Shown: positions 21,559-29,631 of the stretch, one piece after another
How positions within the stretch are numbered: the first letter of the stretch is position 1
How the letters are laid out: each line of letters begins with the position of its first letter
Virus record (IMG/VR): IMGVR_UViG_3300034071_000286
Span: 1-64,000 of that record
Reading direction: 5' to 3' (one strand)
DNA from: a virus
Length of the DNA stretch: 64,000 nt
Notes under the pieces: model-generated
The model's database searches: none
The model's input: the letters and a program-made list of their open reading frames with translations, nothing else
What the model was told of the DNA's origin: nothing
Made by a program: the position numbers and the translations under genes

Positions 21559-22922
21559 TAAGCGAAGCTTTCAAACCCTTTGAAGCCTACGTTAACTACG
21601 CCGTCTTCATCAACAGCATTATGCTTATCTAAGAAATCTCTCCACTCAGTTGACTTCCACATATCTGGAGAGATACCATTCCATAAACGATGCCAACTAG
21701 GATGATTCTGATTATTCTTGCGTTCCTCGACAAACTGCCTACGTAGATTTTCATACTTATAGGACTTAAGCTTTAGCATGTTCTCTCGGAAGTAACACAC
21801 AACCGAAATACGTTCTGCCTTTGGATGGTCAAGAACAATAGGTGTATTGCCGTGAAGAACCTCGTGATTATTAACCAGAAGTAGATCACCGGGACGAACA
21901 TTAACTGCTATCCGATACTCTGGAAATACTAGATAACCACCAGTATACTCTCCACTTCCTAGAACAAGAAGATTACTAAGACCGTCTTGGTAATCACCAG
22001 CATCGTAATGAGCGGCTGTTCTAAAGGTCTTGTTAACTGTAATCGTAGTGAATACAGTATCTGGAACTAAGAACTTTGAATCAATCTTATCAGCTACTGA
22101 TCTCTGATTAGACCAACGCCAAGGTAATAGTTCCTTGAAACCTTTATTCAAAGACTGTAGGAAAGGATATGCCCTTTCGAATAGTTCTGGGTGATGCTCG
22201 GTATAAGCAGTAGGTCTTCCATAAGGAATACGAGGATAACGATCATACCAACCGGCAACACCAGAGAATACTGGCTTAGCATAATTAGTAGTTGAGATCC
22301 ATTCCTTAGAAACACGTAGTGCTTCCGTTCTCTTTTCTTCCAGAGAATAGTTATCTAAACCATCAGCCCATCTATCGAACCAATTTTCGGTATCTGGATA
22401 ATGTTTAGAAATCTCACTTGGAAGCCAAACGCTACCTCTAGTCTCTTCATTATGCTTAAGAGTAGCATAACGCTCTCTGATAGACTTGACGTTTACTTCA
22501 CCTTCGCCAATGAATGAGTTAAGACTAGATCCACCTTCGATGAAATAACTCAATACCGCTGTCTGGTAAGGAGTTACCCATTCTCTAGAATCATCGCCTT
22601 CTAATCCACGAGGACCAGCAGCTAGACCTCTATTAAAGCTCTGAGTTGCTGCACCATGAAGACCGATATAGGCTTCGTCGCACTCTTCCTTGGTGAAGTA
22701 GTTCTTACGAAACTTGAAAGCGATTCTTTTCTCATCAGATCCTGCTTCGCAAGATTCGCAATCTTTCATACCACAGTTAGCTTTAGTGAGCATATCACAA
22801 AGCGGTGGCATATAACAGTCAGTATCTTCTTCTACTAAAACGTCAAAATGACTTTCGTCTACAAATTGACCTTCTAGTTTAGAACAATCTAATCTGTCTC
22901 TAGCAACAATCACATTGACCAT
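21558..22922 (-). CDS. TET/JBP-type 2OG-Fe(II) dioxygenase
   Basis: The start at 22922 (AGGGAT upstream, directly after the previous stop) gives 454 residues. The catalytic half reads TTITVNKTFRTAAHYDAGDY with iron ligands His305 and Asp307, then NLLVLGSGEYTGGYLVFPEY, VRPGDLLLVNNHEVLHGNTP with His357, and the 2OG-binding Arg371 in ERISVV. The FRTAxHxDxGD and HGNTP pattern is typical of the TET/JBP family, which oxidises 5-methylcytosine or thymine in DNA. The N-terminal region has five Cys (about residues 36-58) that might bind metal. No cytosine methyltransferase is visible in the window, which favours thymine as substrate. Confidence 0.82.
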   Translation of the reverse strand: MVNVIVARDRLDCSKLEGQFVDESHFDVLVEEDTDCYMPPLCDMLTKANCGMKDCESCEAGSDEKRIAFKFRKNYFTKEECDEAYIGLHGAATQSFNRGLAAGPRGLEGDDSREWVTPYQTAVLSYFIEGGSSLNSFIGEGEVNVKSIRERYATLKHNEETRGSVWLPSEISKHYPDTENWFDRWADGLDNYSLEEKRTEALRVSKEWISTTNYAKPVFSGVAGWYDRYPRIPYGRPTAYTEHHPELFERAYPFLQSLNKGFKELLPWRWSNQRSVADKIDSKFLVPDTVFTTITVNKTFRTAAHYDAGDYQDGLSNLLVLGSGEYTGGYLVFPEYRIAVNVRPGDLLLVNNHEVLHGNTPIVLDHPKAERISVVCYFRENMLKLKSYKYENLRRQFVEERKNNQNHPSWHRLWNGISPDMWKSTEWRDFLDKHNAVDEDGVVNVGFKGFESFA

Positions 22923-22924
22923 TA

Positions 22925-23299
22925 TTAAATCCCTAAGATGCTTTTGATATCTGGAGCAGTCCAACCTTCTGGTTTTAAAATCTTACCATCTTCACGGCGA
23001 ACTGGCTTACCATCAACTAACTTATCCATATTAGAACGATGGACTTCAGCGAATACTTCGTTTAACGGAATGCCATAAGAAGCAGCAGTCCCACAAACGA
23101 TGTATATAATATCTGCCAACTCTTTTGCAATATTTTCAAGATCGTGATTTTGTTCGCCTTGTAAGTATTCATCAAACTCTTCTTCCAATAATCTCATACG
23201 TAGAATACGTTCTTTATCATCAGGAAACTCTGGCTTAGTGCCTACGTGCTGACCAACTGCGGTCTGAAATTCTTTTACGGAATTAAACATATCTACCAT
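22925..23299 (-). CDS. MazG/PRA-PH-like NTP pyrophosphohydrolase
   Basis: GAGG eight bases upstream selects the start at 23299 (124 residues). The all-alpha core has RLLEEEFDEYLQGEQNHDLE with the EExxE metal-binding helix, KELADIIYIVCGTAASYGIP with the second acidic helix, and a C-terminal SNMDKLVDGKPVRREDGKIL. This matches phage MazG-like nucleotide pyrophosphatases, which may clear non-canonical dNTPs or reshape nucleotide pools. It directly precedes the TET/JBP gene. Confidence 0.82.
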   Translation of the reverse strand: MVDMFNSVKEFQTAVGQHVGTKPEFPDDKERILRMRLLEEEFDEYLQGEQNHDLENIAKELADIIYIVCGTAASYGIPLNEVFAEVHRSNMDKLVDGKPVRREDGKILKPEGWTAPDIKSILGI

Positions 23300-23309
23300 T
23301 ATATATACC

Positions 23310-23891
23310 TCACACAAAGTCGAAATTGATAATACAGCGGTGTCTATCTCTTGGTTGGCTAGAGCAATGGTATCTAGCACCATCAAATATAACCACTCTA
23401 CCCTTTTTAGGGGTAACTCTTTTATGTTCTACTGTGGGAACATTCTGAGAACTAGGCAACGTATTATACCTAGTTTGCTCGTAAAGTATAGTGTCTCCGT
23501 CAGAATCATTCACATAATATACGCAAGCATAATGATCTTGTGGAAGATCTAAATGTATACCATTATGTGGTTTGATAAACTTATCAGCTAACGGGAGTTG
23601 TAGAAAAGATCTATTGAAATGAATATCTTCAAATTCAATAAGTTTCTTTTCCAGAATAGCATTAGCTATCGGAACTGATATTTTCTCATACAGTGGAGAC
23701 GTAACCCCAAAGCTAGGGTGTTTGAACATCATATTAAAACCATACGAAGGAAAAGCTTCGTTGTTAGAATATGACATATCTCTGATGAATCTCCAATTAG
23801 GATAATTCATCAGAGTATTTTCAAATTCGTCTTGTAACTCTACGGGGATAATATCATCATAAACTATAGTTTCTTTTAACTCTGAAACCAA
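23310..23891 (-). CDS. 2OG-Fe(II) oxygenase (prolyl-hydroxylase-like)
   Basis: The 193-residue jelly-roll protein has His113-x-Asp115 (GIHLD), a YVNDSDGDTILY strand, His175 (ARYHCSS) and the 2OG-binding Arg185 (RHRCIINFDF). T4-like marine phages often carry this kind of oxygenase without assigned substrate. Its neighbours make base, amino-acid or protein hydroxylation all possible. It ends 10 bases before the MazG-like gene and overlaps its upstream neighbour by 16. Confidence 0.82.
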   Translation of the reverse strand: MVSELKETIVYDDIIPVELQDEFENTLMNYPNWRFIRDMSYSNNEAFPSYGFNMMFKHPSFGVTSPLYEKISVPIANAILEKKLIEFEDIHFNRSFLQLPLADKFIKPHNGIHLDLPQDHYACVYYVNDSDGDTILYEQTRYNTLPSSQNVPTVEHKRVTPKKGRVVIFDGARYHCSSQPRDRHRCIINFDFV

Positions 23892-24439
23892 GGGGGAACC
23901 TCACGTTTTTTCCATTTATGTAGATGTGCCTTACCCTTTATATAATAGTTTCGATAATTGTCAACTGGATTATCGGAAATAATATATTCTTCTGCCATAC
24001 AAGAAGGCATAGGTGTCATATCCCAATCTTTAAGATTCTTGGGAGGTGATTGTAGCATATAGCTAAGATCACCAGAACACTTATGCTTCTTTTCGTAACG
24101 GTAAGTGTATTCGTCCATTAAGGCGAATAGATGATCGACTAGCCAATTATAATTCTCGACGCTTGTGCGAGTCCATATAGCAGACGGATGATTAATGTGC
24201 GTAGCTGAGTATATAAGTTCTTCACGAGAGTCATCGAGTAACCACCATTTCTTTTTCTTAGTTTTAAGTGTACCATCCTCCTGAAGTATATCAACTTCTA
24301 GTAGGATTTCGTTTCCATCCATCAAACGATGTGCTGTAGATAGAAGCTGAGCAGATTCTAAGATCATCTTAACTACGTGACGATCTACCATCCACTGAGC
24401 AGCTTGAACAGGGTCTTCGCTTAGATAGAAGATATTCAT
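23876..24439 (-). CDS. Conserved T4-like phage protein of unknown function
   Basis: The 187-residue protein starts MNIFYLSEDPVQAAQWMVD followed by RHVVKMILESAQLLSTAHR. This opening is conserved in a family common in cyanophages and pelagiphages. The rest includes HPSAIWTRTSVENYNWLVDH and a YRNYYIKGKAHLHKW tail. Conserved His, Asp and Lys residues suggest an enzyme, but the activity is not established; a DNA-glycosylase-like label is sometimes attached to such proteins, which I cannot confirm. Confidence 0.7.
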   Translation of the reverse strand: MNIFYLSEDPVQAAQWMVDRHVVKMILESAQLLSTAHRLMDGNEILLEVDILQEDGTLKTKKKKWWLLDDSREELIYSATHINHPSAIWTRTSVENYNWLVDHLFALMDEYTYRYEKKHKCSGDLSYMLQSPPKNLKDWDMTPMPSCMAEEYIISDNPVDNYRNYYIKGKAHLHKWKKREVPPWFQS

Positions 24440-24565
24440 TTATTTGTCCCAATATAAGAATAACTTTACCCAAATATATACTAAAAATACTACGATAGTA
24501 AAGAGGACAAGTTCGTTTGCGTCATCGACTCTTTGTTGTAATTCCTTAAATGGGAAATAATTCAT
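24440..24565 (-). CDS. 41-residue single-span membrane protein
   Basis: The frame overlaps the deformylase stop by four bases (ATGA) and ends immediately before the next ATG. It reads MNYFPFKELQQRVDDANELV and then a membrane helix LFTIVVFLVYIWVKLFLYW. This exact tiling between two genes is strong evidence of translation. It lies near the lysin gene, so an accessory lysis role is worth testing; nothing more can be said. Confidence 0.65.
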   Translation of the reverse strand: MNYFPFKELQQRVDDANELVLFTIVVFLVYIWVKLFLYWDK

Positions 24566-25029
24566 TTCTTCCATTCCTTCATTGCTTTATCTCTATGAAA
24601 TTTATTAGCTTTATCGTAAAAACGAATACCATCTAGATGATCATACTCATGTTGAAATACTCTAGCGGTCATACCTGTAAACTGTTTAGTTAGGACTTCA
24701 CCATTAGGGGTATTAAAACGAACACGGATATGCTGTGGTCTTTTTACTTTAACAACAAGACCTGGATATGAAAGACAACCTTCTTCTAGGACAACTTCCA
24801 TTTCTCCATATTGAACAATCTTGGGATTAAAACAAACAAAGTTCTCTGGTGAACCTCTCATGGCGAAAATACGATATGGAACACCAACCTGATTTGCTGC
24901 TACCCCTAGTCCATTTTCATCATACATAAACTTAACTAAGTTCTGTGCGAACTCAATCGGATCGAAAGGTGGATCTTTGAAATCAAAATCTTCACATTTC
25001 TCTAACAAATATCGATCATCAATTTTCAT
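24562..25029 (-). CDS. Peptide deformylase
   Basis: All three motifs are intact in this 155-residue protein: GLGVAANQ (40-47), EGCLSYP (83-89, metal ligand Cys85), and HEYDH (His127, catalytic Glu128, His131). It removes the formyl group from nascent proteins. Cyanophages carry a similar short deformylase lacking the C-terminal helix. It overlaps the lysin gene by four bases. Confidence 0.95.
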   Translation of the reverse strand: MKIDDRYLLEKCEDFDFKDPPFDPIEFAQNLVKFMYDENGLGVAANQVGVPYRIFAMRGSPENFVCFNPKIVQYGEMEVVLEEGCLSYPGLVVKVKRPQHIRVRFNTPNGEVLTKQFTGMTARVFQHEYDHLDGIRFYDKANKFHRDKAMKEWKK

Positions 25030-25736
25030 AGTAAGCTCTTAGCAAATTTCTCTCTGTTAGCCCAGCCGTGGCCAGCACGTGGATTATCCTTAGTATAACC
25101 TCTTGGGCGCTCATAACCAATAGCTATTTCTAGCGCCTCATCAATATTTTTAGATTCCTTTAGTCTCTTACCAAGACTCTTCTCAGAACCTTTAGTTAGT
25201 TCCCAATCAGCAAAACGAATCTGTGTTTCTAGATCGTGGATTGGCTTACCACGTTCCTGAGCAAACTTGAATAGATCAGTTAGTCTACCTGGCTGGTTGT
25301 TATAATCACGCCACTGACCAATACCATAAGCTGTATGGTTATCGCCCCAAATATTAGTGCGAAGATCAGCATATGATTCTTGCATGAACTGACCAACCAT
25401 AGAAGCTGCTTGGTAATCTTTCCAACCAAGATCCATGAAGACTTTTTTAGCAAATACTGGACGCTCTCTGCCCTTTAGGGTATTAGCATCAAACTCTGGA
25501 ACTGGAGTTGGTTTAATTACCTCTACAACCTTCTGTGTTACTTCTTTTGCCTTTTCCACGACAGCTGGTTTAACTTCAGCCGCCTTACTAACTACTGGCT
25601 TGGAAACATTAGATACTATTTTCTTAATAGCATCAATCGTCTTAGGTCCAAGATCACCATCAATTGGACCAGGATCGTAGCCTTTGTTCTTTAATAGCTG
25701 TTGTAATTCTTTAACTAACTTACTGGTCTTAGCCAT
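25026..25736 (-). CDS. Endolysin-like: peptidoglycan-binding domain plus tail-lysozyme domain
   Basis: The 236-residue protein has an N-terminal peptidoglycan-binding fold (VKELQQLLKNKGYDPGPIDG and DLGPKTIDAIKK, residues 8-40), a Lys/Val/Pro-rich linker (41-80), and a C-terminal lysozyme-like domain with VGQFMQESYADL (likely catalytic Glu120) and YGIGQW. No signal peptide is present, so export would need a holin. It could be the endolysin or a virion-associated lysin. It lies in the replication operon rather than among tail genes, which favours endolysin. Confidence 0.8.
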   Translation of the reverse strand: MAKTSKLVKELQQLLKNKGYDPGPIDGDLGPKTIDAIKKIVSNVSKPVVSKAAEVKPAVVEKAKEVTQKVVEVIKPTPVPEFDANTLKGRERPVFAKKVFMDLGWKDYQAASMVGQFMQESYADLRTNIWGDNHTAYGIGQWRDYNNQPGRLTDLFKFAQERGKPIHDLETQIRFADWELTKGSEKSLGKRLKESKNIDEALEIAIGYERPRGYTKDNPRAGHGWANREKFAKSLL

Positions 25737-25739
25737 ATC

Positions 25740-27446
25740 TTACCTCTGAATCTGTGAAAAGTTTTTGATTTTAACAAATTTAATTACGTTGGTGAATTTC
25801 TCATTCATGTGTTCTTTGTGAGATATGATAACGATATTATTATCCTTGGCTATATCTCTGATGATATTAATCAGATATTCTGTTGAATTTAAATCAAGAG
25901 AAGAGTCAAATACCTCATCCATAATTAGTAGATTGGTGTTAATAGAATTGCGCATCTTTGCGATGGCTCTCCACGTGAACAATAATGCTAAATCTATCTT
26001 TTGTTTCTCGCCCTCTGAGAAAGAATCATAAGAGAAATCGTCTCTGTGTCTAGACTTGATTGACTCTTTAAAATTCTCATCTAACTCAAAGGATACAAAG
26101 AAGTCCATAGCTGATAGATATTTATTAATCAGTTTATTTATGATTGGAATATACTGCTTAATAATCTTAGCCTTGATACCGTTATCCTTCAACAACACAG
26201 CAGCAGAACTTAATACATTCTTCTCTTCAATTAGAAGATTATAGTCCTCTGCGATCTTTTCAAGATCCTGTTTAAACCCATTAAGCCGTTCGTCCTTTTC
26301 TATGGACTTAACTTCTTTGAGCTTTTCAACGTCTTTATTTAACTGAATGATATTATTCTTGATAGCCTTAACGCTCTCCATACACCTAATACGTTCTAGC
26401 TTCAACGAATGAACATCAGCCGCTTTATTCATGCTAACAGATAGCTGCTGTTTCTCTTTATCATATTGCTCAGCTAGAGTCTCTAGTCCAGCTTCGTTAT
26501 CAGAGATTTCCTGCTTCTTAATGTTAACAGTCTTATCTCTGAATTCTTCAGCTATATCCTGTTTACAAGTAGGGCAAGTTGTATTCTCTGTGAAGAATTT
26601 AACTTCCTCATTAATAACATTAACTCTAGCTTCAATTCTATGCTTGAGTTTAGAAAGTTTGTTTATTCTTTCGTTAATAGATTGAATGTCTTCAAGATCA
26701 CCTTCCATCTTAGCGATCTTGTCCTCATAATCCTTTAACTCATTATATATAGCAAGACCTTCATCTTCTAGCTTAGAAATCTGCTTCTTCTTTTCAGCAA
26801 TGATCTCACCGGTGTTATTCTGCATCTCAAACATATGCTGTTCGGTGAGTTCAATCTTAGACTCAATAACTTTTCTTTCGGTATTGTTCTTTGTAATCTT
26901 TGAGTCGTTCTCGCTGTTCTTATCTTTTAATAAAGAATTCATAGTCGTAAAGATCTGTAGGTCTAGCAGATCCTCTATGATTTCTCTTTTCTGCTGAGCG
27001 GATAATTGCATAAAAGGTTGGAAAGTAGCCGATCCAAGAACGACCACTTGTGAGAACGACTTGTGGTTAACCTTAATAATCTGCTTCTCAAGAATCTCTT
27101 GATAGTCCTTAGACTCAGCAGATTGATTTAATAGTTTACCGTTTTGATGTACCTCGAATACATTAGGTTTGATGCCTCTAATGATTTTATACTCAATAGT
27201 TCCAATAGAGAATTCAATCTCTACTACTAGGTTCTTTTGAGTAATTGTGTTTAGAAGCTGTGGCTTGTTGATCTTTCGAAAGGGTTTTCCAAAAAGACCA
27301 AAACTCAGAGCATCCAGAATCGTGGATTTCCCAGCCCCATTTATTCCAACTATAAGCGTAGTTGGATTGTTCGCTAGGTCTATCTCTGTGAATACGTTGC
27401 CGGTCGATAGGAGGTTTTTCCATCGGAGTTTTTTAAAGTAAATCAT
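25740..27446 (-). CDS. 46: Recombination exonuclease subunit gp46 (SbcC/Rad50-like)
   Basis: The 568-residue SMC-like ATPase has Walker A GINGAGKSTILDA (about 34-46), long coiled coils around a CPTCKQ zinc hook, the SFSEGEKQKIDLALLF signature, and Walker B LLIMDEVFDSSLD. With gp47 it resects DNA ends for recombination-dependent replication. The length matches T4 gp46 (about 560). It overlaps the next upstream gene by four bases. Confidence 0.95.
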   Translation of the reverse strand: MIYFKKLRWKNLLSTGNVFTEIDLANNPTTLIVGINGAGKSTILDALSFGLFGKPFRKINKPQLLNTITQKNLVVEIEFSIGTIEYKIIRGIKPNVFEVHQNGKLLNQSAESKDYQEILEKQIIKVNHKSFSQVVVLGSATFQPFMQLSAQQKREIIEDLLDLQIFTTMNSLLKDKNSENDSKITKNNTERKVIESKIELTEQHMFEMQNNTGEIIAEKKKQISKLEDEGLAIYNELKDYEDKIAKMEGDLEDIQSINERINKLSKLKHRIEARVNVINEEVKFFTENTTCPTCKQDIAEEFRDKTVNIKKQEISDNEAGLETLAEQYDKEKQQLSVSMNKAADVHSLKLERIRCMESVKAIKNNIIQLNKDVEKLKEVKSIEKDERLNGFKQDLEKIAEDYNLLIEEKNVLSSAAVLLKDNGIKAKIIKQYIPIINKLINKYLSAMDFFVSFELDENFKESIKSRHRDDFSYDSFSEGEKQKIDLALLFTWRAIAKMRNSINTNLLIMDEVFDSSLDLNSTEYLINIIRDIAKDNNIVIISHKEHMNEKFTNVIKFVKIKNFSQIQR

Positions 27447-27874
27447 AGGTATATATGCGGTAGTCCCATTTTAGCACGTTCCAGATTCATTTGGTCCAAG
27501 AATTTGGATAACATATCCCTAACTTGGCTATTGACCTTTTCATTCTGGATCTTTTCAACGTAATTGACAATGTTTTGGTCAGTCACCATTTTCCAGTGTT
27601 CAAGAATCTTGTCTGCATTTTCAACAGCCCAATCCTTCACCAATTGTTCAACGTGAGATTTAAGAACCTGACGCATGATCTCAAAGATCAAAGGCTCTTT
27701 CTCAACTGTTCTGGTATGATAACCAGAGCCTTCTGTTTCTTGCCGCTTCTCAAAGAATACCTTTGGAATAGCCTGATTGACAATATCATACAGATCTTCT
27801 TCTGTAATTAGGTCGCCAATAGGTTGTTGCTTTAGCCGTTCAACAACGTTGTTAACGATATTATTGTTCTTCAT
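27443..27874 (-). CDS. Hypothetical protein between 46 and 47
   Basis: The 143-residue protein is helical and charged, with VVERLKQQPIGDLITEEDLY, a conserved-looking GYHTRTVEKEPLIFEIMRQV segment and an amphipathic C-terminus. No known domain is recognised. It overlaps gp46 by four bases and the 27861 gene by 14, so it belongs to the recombination operon. A 46/47 partner or inhibitor is possible. Confidence 0.6.
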   Translation of the reverse strand: MKNNNIVNNVVERLKQQPIGDLITEEDLYDIVNQAIPKVFFEKRQETEGSGYHTRTVEKEPLIFEIMRQVLKSHVEQLVKDWAVENADKILEHWKMVTDQNIVNYVEKIQNEKVNSQVRDMLSKFLDQMNLERAKMGLPHIYL

Positions 27875-28094
27875 AGTAATCTTCCATTATCACTTCATGA
27901 CCAAGAGCTTCTAGGATTTTTGGGAGAATGACCTTTGGTTCTTCAACGTCAATACCGTCACCAAAATGTCCTCCCTTCCAACCCTCGTAAATTATATTAT
28001 AATCCTTAGTGACCACAACATCAACGTCTTCATATGAACCACAACAATCGCATTCACGCCAACTGCGTAAATATGTGATTTTAATTCTAGACAT
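27861..28094 (-). CDS. Small protein with CxCCG motif
   Basis: The start at 28094 overlaps the previous stop (TAATG) and gives 77 residues beginning MSRIKITYLRSWRECDCCGS; earlier in-frame ATGs lie inside the upstream gene. A Cys triplet (CDCC) could bind metal. The C-terminal part is acidic (EDYYEEQ). No family is recognised. Confidence 0.55.
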   Translation of the reverse strand: MSRIKITYLRSWRECDCCGSYEDVDVVVTKDYNIIYEGWKGGHFGDGIDVEEPKVILPKILEALGHEVIMEDYYEEQ

Positions 28095-28387
28095 TATTCC
28101 GTAACCACTCTCTTCCAATCACCATCAGCAGATTTAAGCCAAAGATTACCATCACGACCAACTGCCATAGTTACGTGAGTTGTATCATCTGGGACATAAT
28201 TATTACCAAGATACATAATCGCCTTATCATTATAATAAGGTTCTTTGTTCTTCTTCATACCCATAAGACGTAATGTGTTAGCATTGTTATCTGCTGGCTT
28301 CTCTTCTGCTTGTGATTCGGAAATAACGGCGGCAGCTACCAAAACTGGTGCTAATGGTAAGAACCCAAATAAATCACGTCTGTTCAT
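28094..28387 (-). CDS. Protein with a twin-arginine-type signal peptide
   Basis: The 97-residue protein begins MNRRDLFGFLPLAPVLVAAA and ends its leader at SESQA, a twin-arginine motif (RRDLF), a hydrophobic core and an AxA-like end. The mature part is about 70 residues, with GNNYVPDDTTHVTMAVGRDG and WLKSADGDWKRVV, beta-rich in appearance. Tat export of a phage protein inside the 46-47 operon is unexpected. Sec export is also possible because the core is very hydrophobic. Confidence 0.65.
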   Translation of the reverse strand: MNRRDLFGFLPLAPVLVAAAVISESQAEEKPADNNANTLRLMGMKKNKEPYYNDKAIMYLGNNYVPDDTTHVTMAVGRDGNLWLKSADGDWKRVVTE

Positions 28388-28390
28388 AAT

Positions 28391-29446
28391 TTACTCCAAA
28401 GTTAAGGCTTCATGATATAGTTCTGCTATTTTGTCTTCTAGTCTATTACGTTCTACGTCTTTTATATCTAAATTCCTAATGTATTTTTTAAAGATGTCAA
28501 TAGTAGATTCCGCTTCATCAATAATATCGTGATCGTCCTCAAGACCTAAATTGAGGTGATCTTCTACTATCTGAATCTCTATGGGATTTTCTTTTTCTAG
28601 ACGTTCTATGAACTTCTCAAACCAATACTGGTTATTGTTCTGCTGAATAATAACCTTAACAATGCATTCCTTATATGGGCTTAAGTTCATTTGATCGATC
28701 AACTTGTGGTATTGATCGTTATATGTAATCTTCTTAAACATACTATAAGGATTCTGTATAAACTCTAGATGTCTCGTTTCCGTGTCAAAAACATGAAAGC
28801 CTCGTGGATCATTATAATCAGACCAAGTAAACTCTGCGTGACTCCCCAGATAATGAATATTGCCGCTGCTTGACCTATGATGATAATGACCACTAGCAAC
28901 GAGATCAAATCTAGTAAAAAGTTTTGGATCCATACCATAAGAGATAATAGATCCTTTATACATTTCGAATCCTTGAATTTCAAGATGTCCGAAACAAATT
29001 TGTGCATCCGTATTCCTCATTAGATCATACGCATGATCCTTATTATCATCGCAAATCCAAGGTAGGAACAATATTTTAAGATCATCAAAAACTACTTCAG
29101 TAGCCTTATCATATATATTTATAGGATAACGATTGAAAAGTTCAATAAAAGAACTAACTTCATTAGTATTTTTATGGTAAGTATCATGGTTGCCTATGAT
29201 CTGATGGTAATCAATACCCCGATCTACGATAGGCTCAATGAGGTCTTTTCTCAACCGATACGCTGAGTTAATGTTGATATACTTACGACGATCTACAATA
29301 TCACCACAGTGAACAACAGTTTTGATTTCGTGTTTATCCAGATAGGAGAAAAACACGTTATCATAAAACTTCTTACTGTAGTCATGGAAAGCTAAACTAT
29401 CGTTACGAACACCAGCGTGAGTATCGGTAATTAAAGCTATCTTCAT
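28391..29446 (-). CDS. 47: Recombination nuclease subunit gp47 (SbcD/Mre11-like)
   Basis: The 351-residue calcineurin-fold nuclease has the five phosphoesterase motifs in order: LITDTHAGV, VHCGDIVDR, IGNHDTYH, CFGHLEIQ and ASGHYHHR. It forms the end-processing complex with gp46. T4 gp47 is about 339 residues. It overlaps a small gene upstream by four bases. Confidence 0.95.
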   Translation of the reverse strand: MKIALITDTHAGVRNDSLAFHDYSKKFYDNVFFSYLDKHEIKTVVHCGDIVDRRKYININSAYRLRKDLIEPIVDRGIDYHQIIGNHDTYHKNTNEVSSFIELFNRYPINIYDKATEVVFDDLKILFLPWICDDNKDHAYDLMRNTDAQICFGHLEIQGFEMYKGSIISYGMDPKLFTRFDLVASGHYHHRSSSGNIHYLGSHAEFTWSDYNDPRGFHVFDTETRHLEFIQNPYSMFKKITYNDQYHKLIDQMNLSPYKECIVKVIIQQNNNQYWFEKFIERLEKENPIEIQIVEDHLNLGLEDDHDIIDEAESTIDIFKKYIRNLDIKDVERNRLEDKIAELYHEALTLE

Positions 29447-29631
29447 TTTCTACCCGTATAAACCTGTCCAAGATCAACATAGTTATACTTCTTGAGTGCA
29501 TCAGAGCAATACTGCTGAATGGCCTCAAGTCTCTGGATAAGAACCAGTCTCTCGTTAGGCGTTAATCCATTATCGCCCAATCTGCTGATAATATCCTTTA
29601 CATTAACAGGGATTAAATGATCATTCTTCAT
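29443..29631 (-). CDS. Small conserved protein between 47 and 55
   Basis: AAGGA eight bases upstream selects the start at 29631 and gives 62 residues: MKNDHLIPVNVKDIISRLGD, then LTPNERLVLIQRLEAIQQYC. Two helices are predicted. A similar small gene sits here in cyanophages. It overlaps the gp55 end by 11 bases. Function unknown. Confidence 0.65.
   Translation of the reverse strand: MKNDHLIPVNVKDIISRLGDNGLTPNERLVLIQRLEAIQQYCSDALKKYNYVDLGQVYTGRK

Noticed and set aside
29116-29123. Minus-strand TATAAATA inside gene 47
   Set aside because: It lies deep in a coding sequence with no start codon nearby downstream.
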